DNA from: UBA1413 sp964349885 | GTDB taxonomy: Bacteria; Bacteroidota; Bacteroidia; Bacteroidales; Prolixibacteraceae | DNA length: 17,407 nt | Reading direction: 5' to 3' | Assembly (NCBI GenBank): GCA_964349885.1 | Contig: CAYGIQ010000044.1 | Span: forward strand, 1 to 17,407 | In this document: positions 1 through 8,580 of the stretch, piece by piece | How the letters are laid out: the number at the start of each line of letters is the position of its first letter | Numbering within the stretch: position 1 is the stretch's first letter | Program-made: the position numbers and the translations under genes | The notes under the pieces: model-generated | The model's input: only the letters and a program-made list of their open reading frames with translations | What the model was told of the DNA's origin: nothing | The model's database searches: none

Positions 1-1830
1 CTTCTCGGCATAGTTGTAGTTTACGCGGCCAAATTGGGAGAACAGCGACCATGAAGAGCGAGAGCCAGAATTGTTTATTCCTTGAAGACCCGTATTGAGC
101 TGCATGTAATTCTCTATAGGAAGAAAGAAATCGGTTCTGGAACCGCCCAAACTGTTAGTGGTATAGTCGATTGCTTCGGTCCCCGCCAGTACCAATAGAT
201 TATGGAAATCGCCGAATGTTTTGGCATATTCAATCGTATTGGTCCAGTTCCATTGAAGTGCAAAAGATGCACTTTCACTTAAAGCGTCATAAAGCCCCCG
301 TTCGGCATGGGCGCGCTCCACAAAACCTAGGTCGCGGTTATGATTGGCCGAATAGTTGGTCCCAAACTGAGTTCTGGCCGATAGCCCTGGAAGCAGATTG
401 GCTTTTAACCACATGGTACCGGTTGCGTTCAATGCTTTGCGCCTATCTTCTTTATTGGAATCAAGCACATGCATCGGATTCATGGCATTACCCATTATAC
501 CACGGGTTCCAGAATAGTTCCCTGCAATATCGTACACAGGAATCATAGGAGGCATACGGTAAGCCCAAGAGATTGCGGAGCTTTCGCCGTTATCGGTTTG
601 ATAACCAAAGTCTTCGCTGAAAGTGACTCCAAGGCGCTCACCAATTTCCAGCCAGTTGCTTACGCTAGAGGTAACGTTCGATTGAAGGTTATAGCGTTTG
701 TAGCCAGTGTGTTTTAGGATGCCCTCTTCGTTTAGAAAGCCAGCCTGAAACGAATACATGGTATTTTGGCTGCCACCCGAAAGATCGAGGGTTACATCCT
801 GGAACTGAGCATTGCGGTCGATCTCCCTCAGCCAGTCGGTTCCGGGAATACTGGTTTTGGCAATAAGATAGGTATCGGTACCATCCTCACGGGTGAGTTT
901 GAAATCGTACAGACTTTCATTAACGGTATTGGCACCTGCCGGACTAACATACACCGGGATGGTAGGTGTGGCGCCAGAGCCGTAAATGCTGCTCGATGGA
1001 GCTCGGCCATCATTTTTGGCTTCGAGCCATAGCATCTCGCCATACTCCTGGGTGTTTAGCATACGGAAATAGTTGGAATTCTGGCTGATACCGGATTTCA
1101 CGTTCACATTTACCTGAGCAGCCTGATTTTTGCGGCCGGTTTTGGTGGTGACCAGAATTACCCCATTGGCAGCCCTGGCACCATAAATTGCCTGAGCAGC
1201 GGCATCCTTCAGAATCGAAATCGACTCAATGTTGTTGGGATGTACGGTTCCTCCAGGTACACCATCCACAACCCATAGCGGGTTGTTGTTGTTGATGGTT
1301 CCCAAACCGCGGACTCGGATAGAGGCACCCTCCCCTGGAGTATTCGACTCCATTACAGTAACACCAGGAACGCCTCGAAGGGCTTCGGAGGTGTTAACAA
1401 CCTGCATGGCTTCAATGTTTTCAGCCCTTACGGTGGATACCGCACCGGTAACCTCACCGGCCCTGCGGGTAGCATAGCCAATGGCCACCACCTCGTCGAT
1501 ACCTATGACATCGGTACGCAGGGTAACATTAATTACCGACTGGCCGCCAACGGCGATCTCTTGGGTAACCATACCAATATAAGAGTACACCATCGTCTGG
1601 GCATCCGTGGGGATGTTCAGATTATAGGCACCATTGATGTCGGTAAGTGTACCCATGGTGGTACCTCTTACGACAACAGTCACACCCGGAATACCGGATC
1701 CGGAATCATCGACAACCTTTCCCGAAAGTTGTCGCTGCTGAGCGTAAGAACTCAGAGAAAACGCCATAATGATGGCTGTCAGCAAACATGATGCAAAGTT
1801 ATTGCACCACCTCATCTTCAGTTTTTCCAT
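1..1830 (-). CDS. SusC/RagA-family TonB-dependent outer-membrane receptor (partial, C-terminus off the left edge)
   Basis: Outer-membrane receptor that, with a SusD-like lipoprotein, takes up oligomers such as glycans or peptides using TonB energy; the substrate cannot be read from the sequence. The frame is open for 610 codons from the ATG at 1830 to base 1; full family members are about 1000 residues, so roughly 400 are missing. Visible in order: a signal peptide (about 1-30, ending SLSSYAQ), a carboxypeptidase-regulatory-like beta domain (about 34-105), the DEVVAIGYA segment (112-120) near the TonB-interacting region, and a plug domain (about 125-232) with VRGLGTINNNNPLWVVDGVP and LKDAAAQAIYGARAANG, both family hallmarks. 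The rest is aromatic-rich beta-barrel sequence. A SusD gene would be expected just past the left edge. The upstream terminator at 2375-2416 suggests it has its own promoter, which I could not identify. Confidence 0.95.
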   Translation of the reverse strand, partial: MEKLKMRWCNNFASCLLTAIIMAFSLSSYAQQRQLSGKVVDDSGSGIPGVTVVVRGTTMGTLTDINGAYNLNIPTDAQTMVYSYIGMVTQEIAVGGQSVINVTLRTDVIGIDEVVAIGYATRRAGEVTGAVSTVRAENIEAMQVVNTSEALRGVPGVTVMESNTPGEGASIRVRGLGTINNNNPLWVVDGVPGGTVHPNNIESISILKDAAAQAIYGARAANGVILVTTKTGRKNQAAQVNVNVKSGISQNSNYFRMLNTQEYGEMLWLEAKNDGRAPSSSIYGSGATPTIPVYVSPAGANTVNESLYDFKLTREDGTDTYLIAKTSIPGTDWLREIDRNAQFQDVTLDLSGGSQNTMYSFQAGFLNEEGILKHTGYKRYNLQSNVTSSVSNWLEIGERLGVTFSEDFGYQTDNGESSAISWAYRMPPMIPVYDIAGNYSGTRGIMGNAMNPMHVLDSNKEDRRKALNATGTMWLKANLLPGLSARTQFGTNYSANHNRDLGFVERAHAERGLYDALSESASFALQWNWTNTIEYAKTFGDFHNLLVLAGTEAIDYTTNSLGGSRTDFFLPIENYMQLNTGLQGINNSGSRSSWSLFSQFGRVNYNYAEK

Positions 1831-2374
1831 AAAGTTTAGGTTTTAGTATAGTTAATGGATCATCAAAAACGCAGGGATTGAGGCATTACAATGGAAGTGT
1901 AAGCGTGTGGAAATAATAATAATAATACTGTATACTGGAGGCACACACCTTGGTTAGAGAGGCGTAATGTTGGTTTAATTAGTTATTTAGTTGGTTCGTT
2001 TAATTGCAACGAATATATAAATTCTTGCTTTATCTCCTTCTCTTGAACAGTATTTTTGCTAATAATTTGTTAATTGGCATAAATCGAATTTTTGTATAAT
2101 GCTCTTTATCAATTATTTGCACCATATTCTTTGAATAAAAAACTACACCATTTTTAAAACCACGTGGGTCCCAATGGATGGGTTAAACCGATTGGAGCTT
2201 TGTGCAAATCCATACATTTGTAAGAGAATCGGGGCCTGCAAAGGCTTAGGTTGCGCCGACTGGCGACATTTTGGTGCTGTATGTTGTATGGAATGATGTT
2301 AGCGCTTCGTGAAGTCAAATGGATGAAAAGGCAAACTGCTGGAATGTTGGCACGCGAAGCTTTCCATGGGCCAC
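1831..2374. other. AT-rich intergenic leader of the SusC-like gene
   Basis: About 540 bases without a convincing gene. The part next to the receptor gene (1831-2160) is AT-rich and includes five AAT units at 1912-1926. No exact TAnnTTTG box lies on the minus strand; the nearest is TATATTCG at 2017-2010, one base off and without a good -33 partner. On the plus strand TACATTTG at 2213-2220 matches the -7 consensus with TTG 18 bases upstream, but it points at sppA antisense. Short open frames on both strands begin with TTG and lack recognisable protein features. Confidence 0.5.
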
Positions 2375-2416
2375 AAAAAGCATTGGGCTGTGCCAACTAT
2401 ATCGCACAACCCAATG
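2375..2416 (-). terminator. Intrinsic terminator of sppA
   Basis: Reading the minus strand, a 13-base-pair stem (arms 2416-2404 and 2393-2381, a single G-U wobble) closes a 10-base loop and is followed by C and five Ts (2379-2375). It begins 27 bases after the sppA stop. On the plus strand the wobble becomes a C-A mismatch, so the structure favours the minus-strand transcript. It separates sppA from the downstream SusC-like gene. Confidence 0.75.
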
Positions 2417-2443
2417 AATATTTATTAAGGAAGAGTGAATTGA

Positions 2444-4225
2444 TTATCTGATCACCATATCGTAAGGCATTCGGGCAAGCACGCCACTCATGGCGGCCGA
2501 TTTTTCGAGATTCTGGTAGTACTCCCAAGCGTCACCGAGCTGATGTTTTAAAAATCGGGTTCGCACATTGTCGCTGCCGGTTTTGAACAGCTGTTGGAAA
2601 GGATCTTGCAGTGCTGGAAGATCAACCGTACGATAATTTTCAAGTCCGGCCAGCTCAGCAGCCAGTGCAATCGCATCTTTCAATCCACCGAGTTGGTCGA
2701 CCAATCCAATGCGCAAAGCATCCTCTCCGGCCCATACACGTCCCTCGGCCACCTGATCGACCTCTGCCTTCTCCATGTTACGTCCCTCGGCTACCCGGGA
2801 AATAAAGACATCGTAACCTTCTTCGATATAGTTTTGCATAAGATCGCGCTCAAAGCGTGTCATCGGCCGGGTAAGCGACAAAATATCGGTGTGCTGGTTG
2901 GTTTTAACCGCTTCGATGTTGATGCCCATTTTCTTGGTGATCAACTCGCTCGCATTCGGAATCAGGGCAAATATACCTATGGACCCGGTAATGGTTAATG
3001 GCGAAGCCACAATCTTGTGGGCCGCACAGGCAATATAATAACCCCCCGAAGCCGCCAGATTGCTCATGGAGGCAACAACCGTTTTCTCCTGGGCTGCTAG
3101 CATCACTTCCCGCCAGATAACCTCCGATTCATAAGCACTGCCTCCGGGTGAATCTATTCTCAATACAATGGCCTTAAAGGTGGAGTCGAGCCGAACTTTC
3201 CGAATTTCACGAGAGAGCTTCTCTCCGCTGATACCTTCTGAGCCAGAACTGGGCATTCCGATATCTCCGCTGGCATAGATTACGGCAATTTTATTGCGGC
3301 TGTAGCCGGATTTGCCCGACGTTTTTTTGACTGGGACCTTGGCATAGTCGGTCACCCCTACGGTAGGAATTCCTTGCCCTGCAGCAGTTCCGGTAATTTC
3401 ACGCAAATCGTCGAGAACTTCATCCTTGTATTGAAGCGCATCGATCATACCCGCCTGGAGTGCTTTGTCGGCTCTGCGAAGGGTAAGCACCTCATCGGCC
3501 AGCAGATTAAGCTGTTCAGCAGAGATACCCCGTTCAGCCGAAACTCCCATAACCATATGCGACCAGAGTGCATTCAGATAGGAAAGGGTCTGCTCCCGGT
3601 TTTCGTCGCTCATGTGATCGAGTAAAAACGGTTCAACCGCTGCTTTAAATTTTCCGTGGCGTACCACCTGCATCTCCACTCCCAGTTTTTCGAGGGCATT
3701 TTTGAAGAACATGGCCTCGCCCCCAATTCCTCGCCAGTCGATGGTTCCCTGCGGATTCAGTACCACCTTGTCGGCCACTGAGGCAAGATAATACCCCGGT
3801 TGACCGAGATTGTCGGCATAGGCATATACTGGTTTATCGCTGCTGTCTCTGAACGAAATTAGGGCGTTGCGGATCTCCTCAACCATAGCTGGTGCGGCGT
3901 TTACAGCCGACAAGTCTAGATAAATGCACTTGATCCGATCGTCGTACCTCGCCTGATCAATAGAAGTAAGGATATCGTTTAACCCAATTTTCTTGGATAC
4001 AAAAAACCCGGGAATTTCAAGGGAAGAAAAAGGATCATTGGGCGCCCGGTCGACTACTTCACCATCGAGCTTGATGGTTAGCATAGAGTTGTTCTGCACC
4101 GAAACACTCTTCTCGGTCGATGAAGCCACAATACCAATCAGCATCATCAGAAAGAGAATTCCCAAAAGGGAAGTTACCACAATTCCGGTGATGGTGGCCA
4201 ATGTAAATTTTAAAAACTGTTTCAT
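2444..4225 (-). CDS. sppA: Signal peptide peptidase SppA, long (67K) type
   Basis: Membrane-bound serine protease that degrades signal peptides left after protein export. The 593-residue length fits the long, duplicated SppA class (E. coli 618). An N-terminal membrane anchor spans about 7-34. The first domain carries GKFKAAVEPF, whose K194 matches the catalytic lysine of E. coli SppA; the second carries NLAASGGYY with S393 as nucleophile, so the expected Lys-Ser dyad is split between the two halves. RIDSPGGSAYES (about 356-367) is the usual conserved stretch before the active site. The start gives a clean anchor immediately after MKQFLKF. It diverges from folK with 189 bases between them and ends in the hairpin terminator at 2375-2416. 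I saw no exact Bacteroidota -7 box upstream. Confidence 0.97.
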   Translation of the reverse strand: MKQFLKFTLATITGIVVTSLLGILFLMMLIGIVASSTEKSVSVQNNSMLTIKLDGEVVDRAPNDPFSSLEIPGFFVSKKIGLNDILTSIDQARYDDRIKCIYLDLSAVNAAPAMVEEIRNALISFRDSSDKPVYAYADNLGQPGYYLASVADKVVLNPQGTIDWRGIGGEAMFFKNALEKLGVEMQVVRHGKFKAAVEPFLLDHMSDENREQTLSYLNALWSHMVMGVSAERGISAEQLNLLADEVLTLRRADKALQAGMIDALQYKDEVLDDLREITGTAAGQGIPTVGVTDYAKVPVKKTSGKSGYSRNKIAVIYASGDIGMPSSGSEGISGEKLSREIRKVRLDSTFKAIVLRIDSPGGSAYESEVIWREVMLAAQEKTVVASMSNLAASGGYYIACAAHKIVASPLTITGSIGIFALIPNASELITKKMGINIEAVKTNQHTDILSLTRPMTRFERDLMQNYIEEGYDVFISRVAEGRNMEKAEVDQVAEGRVWAGEDALRIGLVDQLGGLKDAIALAAELAGLENYRTVDLPALQDPFQQLFKTGSDNVRTRFLKHQLGDAWEYYQNLEKSAAMSGVLARMPYDMVIR

Positions 4226-4414
4226 TTCAGATTGTTTTTACGTACTGTTCAATTGAAGTCTGCATAGTTTGTTTCCGACATTCATTGCATTCGCCGGGTT
4301 CGCTTCTTTGAAGAGCGTTTGCAAGGACTCCGACTCACAATTTGATGATTTAATTGTCATCTTTGACGGGTCGTATATTCGTATCGGCATACAAGCAAAC
4401 ATTACACTCAACAA

Positions 4415-4936
4415 ATGGTTCATCATAAGCTCTTTCTCGGACTTGGAGGAAATACCGGAAATAAACATACTACTTTCTCCGAAACGCTCCGTCTGATTTC
4501 TGACAAAGTGGGCAATTTGGTAACGATTTCTCCTCTCTTTGCTACCCCTCCATGGGGTTTCGAGAGCAGCGATATTTTCTGGAATATGGTCGTGCAGGTC
4601 GATACCCTCCATTCCCCCGAAGAGGTGCTCCATAGCGTGGAGGAGATAGAAAAACGGTTTGGACGTGTAAGAAAACCTGGGGTTTATCTGTCACGACAAA
4701 TGGACATCGACATTCTGTTGTTCGACCAAATGATTCTTGACTCCACCAAGCTAACGATTCCCCATCCGCTCATGACTTCCCGTCGTTTTGTTTTGGAGCC
4801 GCTTGCCCGTATAGCGCCAGAAGTTGTACACCCGACCACTGGAAACACCATTCGCGAACTGCTCATACGATGCAAAGACGATGCTCAAATTACAGAAATC
4901 TCCGACGGTAGCGAATTGATGGTTAACCAAAGATAA
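4415..4936 (+). CDS. folK: 2-amino-4-hydroxy-6-hydroxymethyldihydropteridine pyrophosphokinase (HPPK)
   Basis: Transfers pyrophosphate from ATP to 6-hydroxymethyl-7,8-dihydropterin in folate synthesis; cytoplasmic. The 173 residues include the N-terminal LFLGLGGNTGNK, ATPPWGF (43-49), the GRVRK loop (83-87), R94, and the metal-binding D97 and D99 in RQMDIDI, then IPHPLM and RRFVLEPL. All are standard HPPK landmarks. The tryptophan of the E. coli catalytic loop (W89) appears as Y91 here and the following Gly-Pro is Leu-Ser, a mild divergence in the mobile loop. The ATG at 4415 directly precedes the first beta strand, so no longer start is needed. It is a single gene divergent from sppA and convergent with the efflux adaptor. 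A 10-base-pair hairpin lies 11 bases after the stop. Confidence 0.95.
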   Translation: MVHHKLFLGLGGNTGNKHTTFSETLRLISDKVGNLVTISPLFATPPWGFESSDIFWNMVVQVDTLHSPEEVLHSVEEIEKRFGRVRKPGVYLSRQMDIDILLFDQMILDSTKLTIPHPLMTSRRFVLEPLARIAPEVVHPTTGNTIRELLIRCKDDAQITEISDGSELMVNQR

Positions 4937-4947
4937 CGGCAATTGCA

Positions 4948-4973
4948 CAATGGGCAGATTTGGCTGCTTATTG
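4948..4973 (+). other. Hairpin at the 3' end of folK, possible terminator or RNA-stability element
   Basis: Arms 4948-4957 and 4964-4973 pair over 10 bases with two G-U wobbles and a 6-base loop in the plus-strand RNA; on the minus strand the wobbles become A-C mismatches. No T-run follows, so it is not a classic intrinsic terminator. It lies between the folK stop and the end of the convergent efflux adaptor gene. Confidence 0.35.
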
Positions 4974-5023
4974 AAGCACAACCATTCCCATGGAACTGGC
5001 CACAACTCAGAATTGCTGAAACG

Positions 5024-6316
5024 CTAATTTTTAGGTACTTTAAAGAGCTCTGCCTCGGTAACCACCTTCACGGTAATACTATCGGATAGCGTGCGACTTA
5101 CCGCATTGTATGGACCAATTACGATCTCCTGACCGGCTTCAACTCCTTCGAGTATTTCGATAAAGCTTTTATCCTGAATACCACTCTTCACCACCACCTT
5201 ACGGGCACGGCCATCTACTATGCGAAATACAACCTCTTCTTTATCCTCCTGAGCTGGCTGAGCATCGGTAGCGGCCTCCGCATCACCAGTTTGGGCAATT
5301 ACACGCGAAGTTACCGACTGCACTGGAACAGACACCACATTGTATCTGGTTCGGGTAAGAATATCAACGGTGGCCGACATGCCCGGCCTAAAGGGGTATC
5401 GTATAGACTTGGCAGAGTCAATTAAATCGAGATACGACTCTTGCAGCAATAGAATCTTCACCTCGAAGTTGGTAACCTGATCGGCGGTAACACCAGTCAC
5501 CTTAGCCGAGTTGGCAATTTCGGTTACCAAACCTTTAAATTTACGGTTCAGATAAGCGTCAACCTGAATCAGCGCAGTATCGCCGAGACTGACCTTTACT
5601 ATATCGTTTTCGTTTACATCCACCCTAACCTCCATAAGGTCGAGGTTGGCTACCACCATGGTTTCGGTACCTGCATACAATCCGGTTCCAACAACCCGCT
5701 CCCCTTTCTCAACATTCAGCCGTGAAATGGTTCCGGCAAGGGGGGAATAAACGCGGGTTTTAGTCAATTGTTCCTGAGCTTCGGCCACATTGGCCTCGGC
5801 ACTTTTAACCGAATACTCTGCAGCCCTGACTTCGGCCTCTGCTATTCGAATTCCTGCCTGAGCCGTTTCATACTCCGACTGAGGAATGGTTTGGGTAGAA
5901 AAGAGTTGCCGCGCTCTGTTGAATGCAAGTTCGCGCTCAATATGTTGTGCTTCGGCCTGCATCAGTCTGGCCTTGGCCGAATTCAGGGCAGCCTCGGCAC
6001 GGTTGAGCGCTGTTATGTACAAATCGGGTTTAATGACCATTAGAGGATCACCAGGCTTTACCTGATTTCCCTCTTCAACATACAGTTCTATAATTTCACC
6101 AGAAACATCGGGACTTATTTTCACCTCCGTTTTAGGTTGTATCTTACCATTGGCTGTAATCTGCTCGGTTATGGTACGCAATTCTGCCTGTTGAGCCAAT
6201 ACACTAATGGTAAGCTCGCTGCCAAACCAGCCCAATTTCTTTCCTGCCACCAACACGGCCACCAAAACTACCAGTGAAACCAACGCCAGGGGCATCAATC
6301 TGTTCTTCTTTCTCAT
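5024..6316 (-). CDS. Periplasmic adaptor (membrane fusion) protein of the HlyD/MacA type
   Basis: Links an inner-membrane transporter to a TolC-like outer-membrane channel in tripartite efflux. A single N-terminal membrane helix (about 8-25) has no lipobox cysteine, so it is membrane-anchored rather than a lipoprotein. Then come the first lipoyl half (about 64-97), an alanine- and glutamate-rich coiled-coil hairpin (about 100-188), the second lipoyl half (TRVYSPLAGTISRL, 187-200), a beta-barrel domain, and the characteristic RPGMSATVDI (310-319). An acidic Ala/Gln/Glu-rich insert (about 343-361) interrupts the membrane-proximal domain. The architecture favours the MacA-like branch paired with ABC transporters, but this is inference. 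No transporter or TolC gene is adjacent: downstream is convergent folK and upstream, 178 bases away, is the PAP2-like gene. Confidence 0.9.
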   Translation of the reverse strand: MRKKNRLMPLALVSLVVLVAVLVAGKKLGWFGSELTISVLAQQAELRTITEQITANGKIQPKTEVKISPDVSGEIIELYVEEGNQVKPGDPLMVIKPDLYITALNRAEAALNSAKARLMQAEAQHIERELAFNRARQLFSTQTIPQSEYETAQAGIRIAEAEVRAAEYSVKSAEANVAEAQEQLTKTRVYSPLAGTISRLNVEKGERVVGTGLYAGTETMVVANLDLMEVRVDVNENDIVKVSLGDTALIQVDAYLNRKFKGLVTEIANSAKVTGVTADQVTNFEVKILLLQESYLDLIDSAKSIRYPFRPGMSATVDILTRTRYNVVSVPVQSVTSRVIAQTGDAEAATDAQPAQEDKEEVVFRIVDGRARKVVVKSGIQDKSFIEILEGVEAGQEIVIGPYNAVSRTLSDSITVKVVTEAELFKVPKN

Positions 6317-6494
6317 TCGTTCAATTGTTTATCTGTTTTCGAACCTCTTATCATGTTTACTACCGGTCGATTTTTAACTGGGGTCTTTCGAACACGGTTT
6401 AAAGGCATACCATTGCCTGCCTAAGCAACTCGTGCTATTGGTAGAATATTCCTTTGGAAAATTACAACTCCTCAGGCGTAGGTTCAACAATTTA

Positions 6495-7103
6495 CTACAA
6501 GATGTAGAGCAGGAGAAAAAAATGGACAAAACCCAGTGGAAAGCCGGCGAGGGTTTCGGCGAGGGTATGCTTGCGGAGCAGCAGCAGGGCGGAACCCACC
6601 ACACCCGAAATAAGAACGATGGTTACCAAGAGGGGTAATGGGTTGGCATTTAGCCTAACGGCAATGGCCATTACTGCCCCGAGTGTGCTTCCAAGTGCGG
6701 CCATGTGCAAACTAATTCTTCGGTATAGGGATAGAACGACCATGAGCGCCACCAGCAGGGTTCCGGCAAGTAAAAGAATTTTAAACAGATTGTACTGTGG
6801 CATCTTGCTGAGCAGGTAGAAGCCCAGGTAGTAGTATAGACTTATAAAGATCATAGCAATTCGGTTGTCCATCATTCCCGGAGCGCTGGGTATCCACTTT
6901 TTTCCGAATTCCGAAATCAGAAGGGTTAATGCAGGCAAAACACCGGTGGCAACAAAGACGACCAACAGCAGCATTCGTTTGGCAGGCCAAGAGTACATAG
7001 CAAAATGAAAACCGGAATAGAGCAGTATAAGGGTTGTATAAGTTGGGATCAGCAGGGGCGATACCACCCAAGAAACCATCCGAGCAAAAAACTTCACCAC
7101 CAT
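6495..7103 (-). CDS. PAP2-like integral membrane protein, divergent
   Basis: A 202-residue protein with about six hydrophobic helices. Two short motifs recall the PAP2/lipid phosphate phosphatase superfamily: ISLHMAALG (130-138), like the Ser-Gly-His block with H133, and KHTLAETLAG (178-187), which keeps His-x3-acid-x3-Gly of the third block but has E183 in place of the usual Asp. The first block (Lys...Arg-Pro) is not recognisable; MDNRIAMIF (78-86) lies where it might be. Function could be dephosphorylation of a lipid such as undecaprenyl pyrophosphate or phosphatidate, but activity is unproven. It starts one base after the rpoN stop, and an AGGAAGGAG Shine-Dalgarno formed by the last rpoN codons sits 7 bases before its ATG. 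This suggests translational coupling with rpoN. Confidence 0.75.
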   Translation of the reverse strand: MVVKFFARMVSWVVSPLLIPTYTTLILLYSGFHFAMYSWPAKRMLLLVVFVATGVLPALTLLISEFGKKWIPSAPGMMDNRIAMIFISLYYYLGFYLLSKMPQYNLFKILLLAGTLLVALMVVLSLYRRISLHMAALGSTLGAVMAIAVRLNANPLPLLVTIVLISGVVGSALLLLRKHTLAETLAGFPLGFVHFFLLLYIL

Positions 7104-7104
7104 T

Positions 7105-8559
7105 TTACATCTCCTTCCTCAGGCGGGCAACTGGAATATCAAGTTGCTCGCGGTATTTGGCCACAGTTCTGCGTGCTATATTGTACGACTTCTCCTTCAA
7201 AATTTCCGTAAGCCGTTCGTCGGTTAGCGGATGTTGCTTGTCTTCATTTTCGATACACTCCCTAAGAATCGATTTGATTTCGCGGGTTGAGACCTCCTCT
7301 CCGGTATCTTTCTGCATCGATTCGGAAAAGAAGTACTTCACCGGATAGATGCCAAAATGGGTCTGAATATATTTGCTGTTCGACACCCTTGAGATGGTCG
7401 AAATATCGAACCCTGTAAGTTCTGCAATATCCTTCAGAATCATCGGTTTTAAACGGGTCTCGTCGCCCTCATAAAAGTAAGCCTTCTGAAAGTTGACAAT
7501 TTCCGACATGGTGATCAGCATGGTTTGTTGCCGTTGGTACAATGCCTCGATAAACCACTTTGCTGAATCGACCTTTTGCTTAACAAATCCGACGGCCTCA
7601 CGATTGCTTCGGTTGGGGTTGTTTTTATTTTGAACCAGACTCTTCAGCATTTTGAGATAGTCTTCGTTGATTCTCAGTTCCGGCATGTTTCGCTGATTCA
7701 GCGACAGTTGAAGTTCTCCATCTACATTGTCGAGTATAAAATCGGGAACGATGTGCTGATTTACCTTGCTCAGCGGGTTGCTGTATGAACTGCCAGGTTT
7801 GGGATTAAGTTTCACTATCAGTTCGATAGCCTCCTTAAGTTGCTCATCGCTCATGCCGAGCTTTCGGGTAATTTTGTCGTAATGCTTACGGGCAAATTCA
7901 TCGAACGTGTTGCGCACTACCGCGAGGGCCCCTTTTTTTACTGGGTGGGTTTTGCGTTCGAGTTGTATTATTAGCGATTCCTGAAGGGTTCGGGCAGCAA
8001 CGCCCGGTGGATCAAATTCCTGCAGAATTTTAAGTATGGCTTCGAGTTCCTCCTCTGTAGCTTCAATGTTTTGGTTGAACGCAAGATCGTCGCTAATGGA
8101 AAGGAGATCGCGTCGCAAATATCCATCCTCGTCGATGTTTCCAATAATGTATTCGGCCAGCATGCGCTGGCGGTCGTTTAAAAAGGCCATTCCCAGCTGT
8201 TCCTGCAAAAACTCATGAAAGGTAACTCCTACCGAAAAGGGAACATCTGCCTGTTTATCGTCGGGTGAGTAGTTGTTAACATTGAGTTTGTAGGTGGGAA
8301 TCTCATCGTCGGCAACATAATCCTCGACCGAAAACTCCTCATCGTCCTTATCGTCGTCCGATCTCAGTTCAGGAGCTTCGTCTTGTCCATCCTCAAAATT
8401 CTCATCGCTGTCGAGTTCCAGTACAGGATTCTCCTCCAACTCTTTCTTAATGCGCTGCTCAAGCTGAATAGCGGGGATCTCCAGCAGCTTAATAACCTGA
8501 ATCTGCTGAGGCGAAAGCTTTTGAAGTAGTTTTTGCTGAAGCGATAACTTTTGTCTCAT
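7105..8559 (-). CDS. rpoN: RNA polymerase sigma-54 factor RpoN
   Basis: Alternative sigma factor that recognises -24/-12 promoters and needs AAA+ activators. The 484 residues show the full layout. A glutamine/leucine-rich activator-interacting region covers 1-48 (LSLQQKLLQKLSPQQIQVIK...). A very acidic linker follows at about 50-86, then the core-binding region. A helix-turn-helix-like segment spans about 374-396 (LTGFDISTISRVSNSKY, just before the conserved IYPVKYFF), and the RpoN box is ARRTVAKYRE at 462-471. It precedes the PAP2-like gene with a single-base gap. It lies 72 bases downstream of asnS and has a TACTTTTG box in between, so it may be transcribed both from asnS and on its own. 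I found no -24/-12 site with correct spacing in the window's intergenic regions. Confidence 0.98.
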   Translation of the reverse strand: MRQKLSLQQKLLQKLSPQQIQVIKLLEIPAIQLEQRIKKELEENPVLELDSDENFEDGQDEAPELRSDDDKDDEEFSVEDYVADDEIPTYKLNVNNYSPDDKQADVPFSVGVTFHEFLQEQLGMAFLNDRQRMLAEYIIGNIDEDGYLRRDLLSISDDLAFNQNIEATEEELEAILKILQEFDPPGVAARTLQESLIIQLERKTHPVKKGALAVVRNTFDEFARKHYDKITRKLGMSDEQLKEAIELIVKLNPKPGSSYSNPLSKVNQHIVPDFILDNVDGELQLSLNQRNMPELRINEDYLKMLKSLVQNKNNPNRSNREAVGFVKQKVDSAKWFIEALYQRQQTMLITMSEIVNFQKAYFYEGDETRLKPMILKDIAELTGFDISTISRVSNSKYIQTHFGIYPVKYFFSESMQKDTGEEVSTREIKSILRECIENEDKQHPLTDERLTEILKEKSYNIARRTVAKYREQLDIPVARLRKEM

Positions 8560-8580
8560 ACCTTATGGGGCGCATTTTCT

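Noticed and set aside
2171..2195. Imperfect inverted repeat CCAAT...ATTGG with an inner GGTT/AACC
   Set aside because: The spacers are unequal (5 and 1 bases), so it is unlikely to be an operator.
2381..2396. Near-match to a sigma-54 -24/-12 promoter (GTGCCA with GCAT on the minus strand)
   Set aside because: The spacing is one base too long, the -12 element is imperfect, and the bases are part of the sppA terminator stem.
2251..2451. 66-codon plus-strand frame between the SusC-like gene and sppA
   Set aside because: It starts with TTG, runs through the sppA terminator hairpin and overlaps the sppA stop, and has no recognisable protein features.
4238..4633. 131-codon minus-strand frame upstream of sppA
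   Set aside because: It overlaps the start of folK in antisense, and the folK protein is clear.
6403..6418. Short hairpin AGGCA/TGCCT after the PAP2-like gene
   Set aside because: Only five base pairs and no T-run; too weak to call a terminator.
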